A stretch of 64,000 bases of DNA, taken from the NCBI RefSeq assembly GCF_041146795.1, contig NC_135173.1, positions 54,686,365 through 54,750,364 on the forward strand, in the 5' to 3' direction. A model generated the notes under the pieces. The model saw only the letters and a list, made by a program, of their open reading frames with translations, was not told the origin of the DNA and made no database searches. A program made the translations under genes and the position numbers. Of this stretch, positions 62,401 to 64,000 are shown one piece after another; positions within the stretch are counted from its first letter, which is position 1; each line of letters begins with the position of its first letter. Origin of the DNA: Maylandia zebra (Eukaryota > Chordata > Actinopteri > Cichliformes > Cichlidae).

Positions 62401-63190
62401 TCTATCAAAACATGTTGTACAGACACATTTCCTTTTTGAAATATTAAAAATATTTCTAATGAGAATATAACATACTTTCTAAAGTGTTTATACATTATTT
62501 TTTCTCACATTAAACAACAGTGAATTAACACATTCTTGAGCTGTGAATCCAAATGTGCTGTAATAGATAATATTTACTTTGTTTGAAGCCCAGATGTGGG
62601 ATCCTTTCTATTGGTGTTTCTCTCTTCTTCATAAAAAGGTAGAGATTTTTGAGAAAGTGTTCCTCTGTGATCTCCTCCACCAGTTCTTTGGTTTGTTCCT
62701 CTTTGAATTCATTGTGTGCCATGTTCACTTGTTCCTGGAAATGCAGTTAACAGGAGAAAATATTTTATGCTGTGAACTTTTTATATTTGTGTGTTATTTA
62801 TGTGAAATATGATAAACACCTCTATGTGAGGTTCCTGAGTGACAATGCCGAATCATCAGGACTAATGATCCCCAAATACATTCCAATTTCTGATTATATA
62901 TCAGAGGTTAATTATGTTTGCACTTAACTCAGTAAAATAAAACTCGTCCCCTCAGATTTGCTATTTTTGTCCCATTAATATGCGATCTAAAGGGTTGCCA
63001 GTGCTCTCCTACTATATCGTCGCATTGCTTGTTTTCTCTGACAAATACACAACGGCTCTACCACAAAGGTGACTAGAGACTGAAAAATACTAAATGATGA
63101 ATACTTTTTAAAACGATTTTTTAAATGCAGTTATAGGGTGACTATTTGTAGGATTCTATCAGAAATATTGTTACTCACCTGTGTTTCCAT
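59470..63190 (-). CDS. ARID-domain transcription factor, ARID5/ARID6-like (six coding exons)
   Basis: Minus-strand exons: 63190-63179, 62734-62578, 61910-61858, 61625-61528, 61438-61273, 60795-59470. All are GT-AG and in phase, giving 603 aa. The ARID domain covers about residues 28-118: HFLKNLYLFMKKRETPIERI, GFKQIDLFVMFKTVNDLGGY, LWKQVYNTLGGN and STSAATCTRRHYEKLLLPYE. In this family it is a helix-turn-helix that binds AT-rich DNA in the nucleus. The pattern with TPIERIPHLGFKQ and the RRHYEK end is that of ARID5. The long last exon is proline- and serine-rich and contains EPLNLSVK, close to a CtBP-binding PxDLS motif, and ends in LTTEEVMKLKKIISNSL. The sequence after the ARID domain does not match ARID5A or ARID5B as I know them, so a fish ARID6-type paralogue is possible. 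The start was chosen as the ATG of the short exon METQ. Confidence 0.85.
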
Positions 63191-63564
63191 TAAGAGAACA
63201 AGGATAGGTAAGATTATTTCATTGGCCAAATACACCAGAGAAAAAGCTGTCTGCTACTACTCGATTATAGTGGTTTGTACTCTCTCCAGATGATTTGAAA
63301 CAAACAAAGATCGCTGCTGCTAGTCTGTTGTCGTGTCAGTCATGAACTTATCTCCAGTGCCTGTGTGACAATGTGAGAAACTAGGAGTGAGGGTGTTTAC
63401 TCTAACGTCTTTGTGCTGAGATTTCTATCGTCAAACCAGTTCAACTTGCTCTTCAGCATGCGCCCGAAAACCGTGTACTCCTGTCAAATGCCTCACAGAT
63501 TGGTAGAATAATGAGGAAACCAGTGGAAATTATTGGAAATTATAAAAAGGTCCCTGAACAATAA

Positions 63565-64000
63565 CACACTGCTCAAAAAAATGTAAAGAAACTAAATTAA
63601 TAATTTAAAGTAAAAAACCAAAAAAAAAAAGGATGCAGCAGGCTAGTCTGTTTTGCAAAAATATCACTGCAGCAACTCAAAATAGTACTCAGTAGTTTTT
63701 CTAGCCCCCACGTGCCTTGTATGCATGTTTGATAGTGTTTGTGCATGCTCCTAATGAGACGATGATGGTGTCCCATGGGATCTCCTCCCAGGTCTGTCCA
63801 GGACATCACTGAGGTCCTGGACAATCTGAGGTGCAACATCAGATGGACCGAAACATAGTGTCCCAGATGTGTTGGATATAGGCCAGATGAGTGTGGGGGC
63901 TCATTAGTGGTGTAAATTTAAAGCACCCACTGCCCCAACGAAAAGACTGACAATGGCTTCAAGGATTTCAACTTGAAATCAGCTCTGTGCGTTATGCCCA
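63565..64000 (-). mobile_element. Tc1-like transposon, 3' part, running off the window
   Basis: It begins with the terminal-repeat-like CACACTGCTCAAAAAAATGT. The minus-strand translation of about 63700-63830 gives WEEIPW-type and RLIRSMHK blocks, the C-terminal end of a Tc1-like transposase (usually EEIPQ followed by RLIRSMP). Stops are present. The remainder lies beyond the window edge. Confidence 0.75.

Overview
The window looks like nuclear DNA of a ray-finned fish, most likely a percomorph teleost. The genes have many short exons with GT-AG introns and vertebrate-type proteins, and the introns and spacers are full of teleost repeats: several Tc1-like families, a Rex3/RTE LINE, hAT and PIF/Harbinger derivatives, and tRNA-derived SINEs. 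No bacterial genes, operons, CRISPR arrays or viral genes were recognised.

Four protein-coding genes were reconstructed by joining exons at consensus splice sites and checking reading phase. (1) dab2, plus strand, coding exons 5364-11307, 778 aa: an endocytic clathrin adaptor with a PTB domain. (2) bdp1, plus strand, 18122-34803, 26 coding exons, 2261 aa: a TFIIIB subunit for RNA polymerase III, with a SANT domain and a 2.8-kb exon carrying repeated KPKPN-type motifs. (3) rtkn (rhotekin), plus strand, 36536 to about 52532: a Rho effector with HR1, anillin-like and PH regions. One exon has an apparent extra base, and the usual C-terminal tail was not found. (4) An ARID5/ARID6-like DNA-binding protein, minus strand, 63190-59470, six coding exons, 603 aa, convergent with rtkn. 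The genes serve unrelated cell functions (endocytosis, Pol III initiation, Rho signalling, transcription). Nothing suggests co-regulation.

Mobile DNA dominates the rest. At least eight Tc1-like copies or fragments from different families are present. One, in bdp1 intron 9 (23963-25566), is structurally complete: 200-bp terminal repeats with two mismatches, TA duplications, and an uninterrupted 340-aa transposase with a DDE triad. A second (42420-44046) has long, nearly matching terminal repeats but a broken transposase. A near full-length but disrupted Rex3-type LINE with a 12-bp target duplication and a GGAT-repeat tail lies in an rtkn intron (46202-49288). Two hAT-type elements have perfect 8-bp duplications: 15288-16316, inside an old LINE between dab2 and bdp1, and 21093-22680, inside bdp1 and itself carrying a nested element. 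A Harbinger derivative (about 54547-56112) carries a SINE.

No previously undescribed biological system could be supported. The best leads are the young Tc1 copy, the repeated BDP1 motif, the altered rtkn coding sequence and several perfect intronic hairpins.
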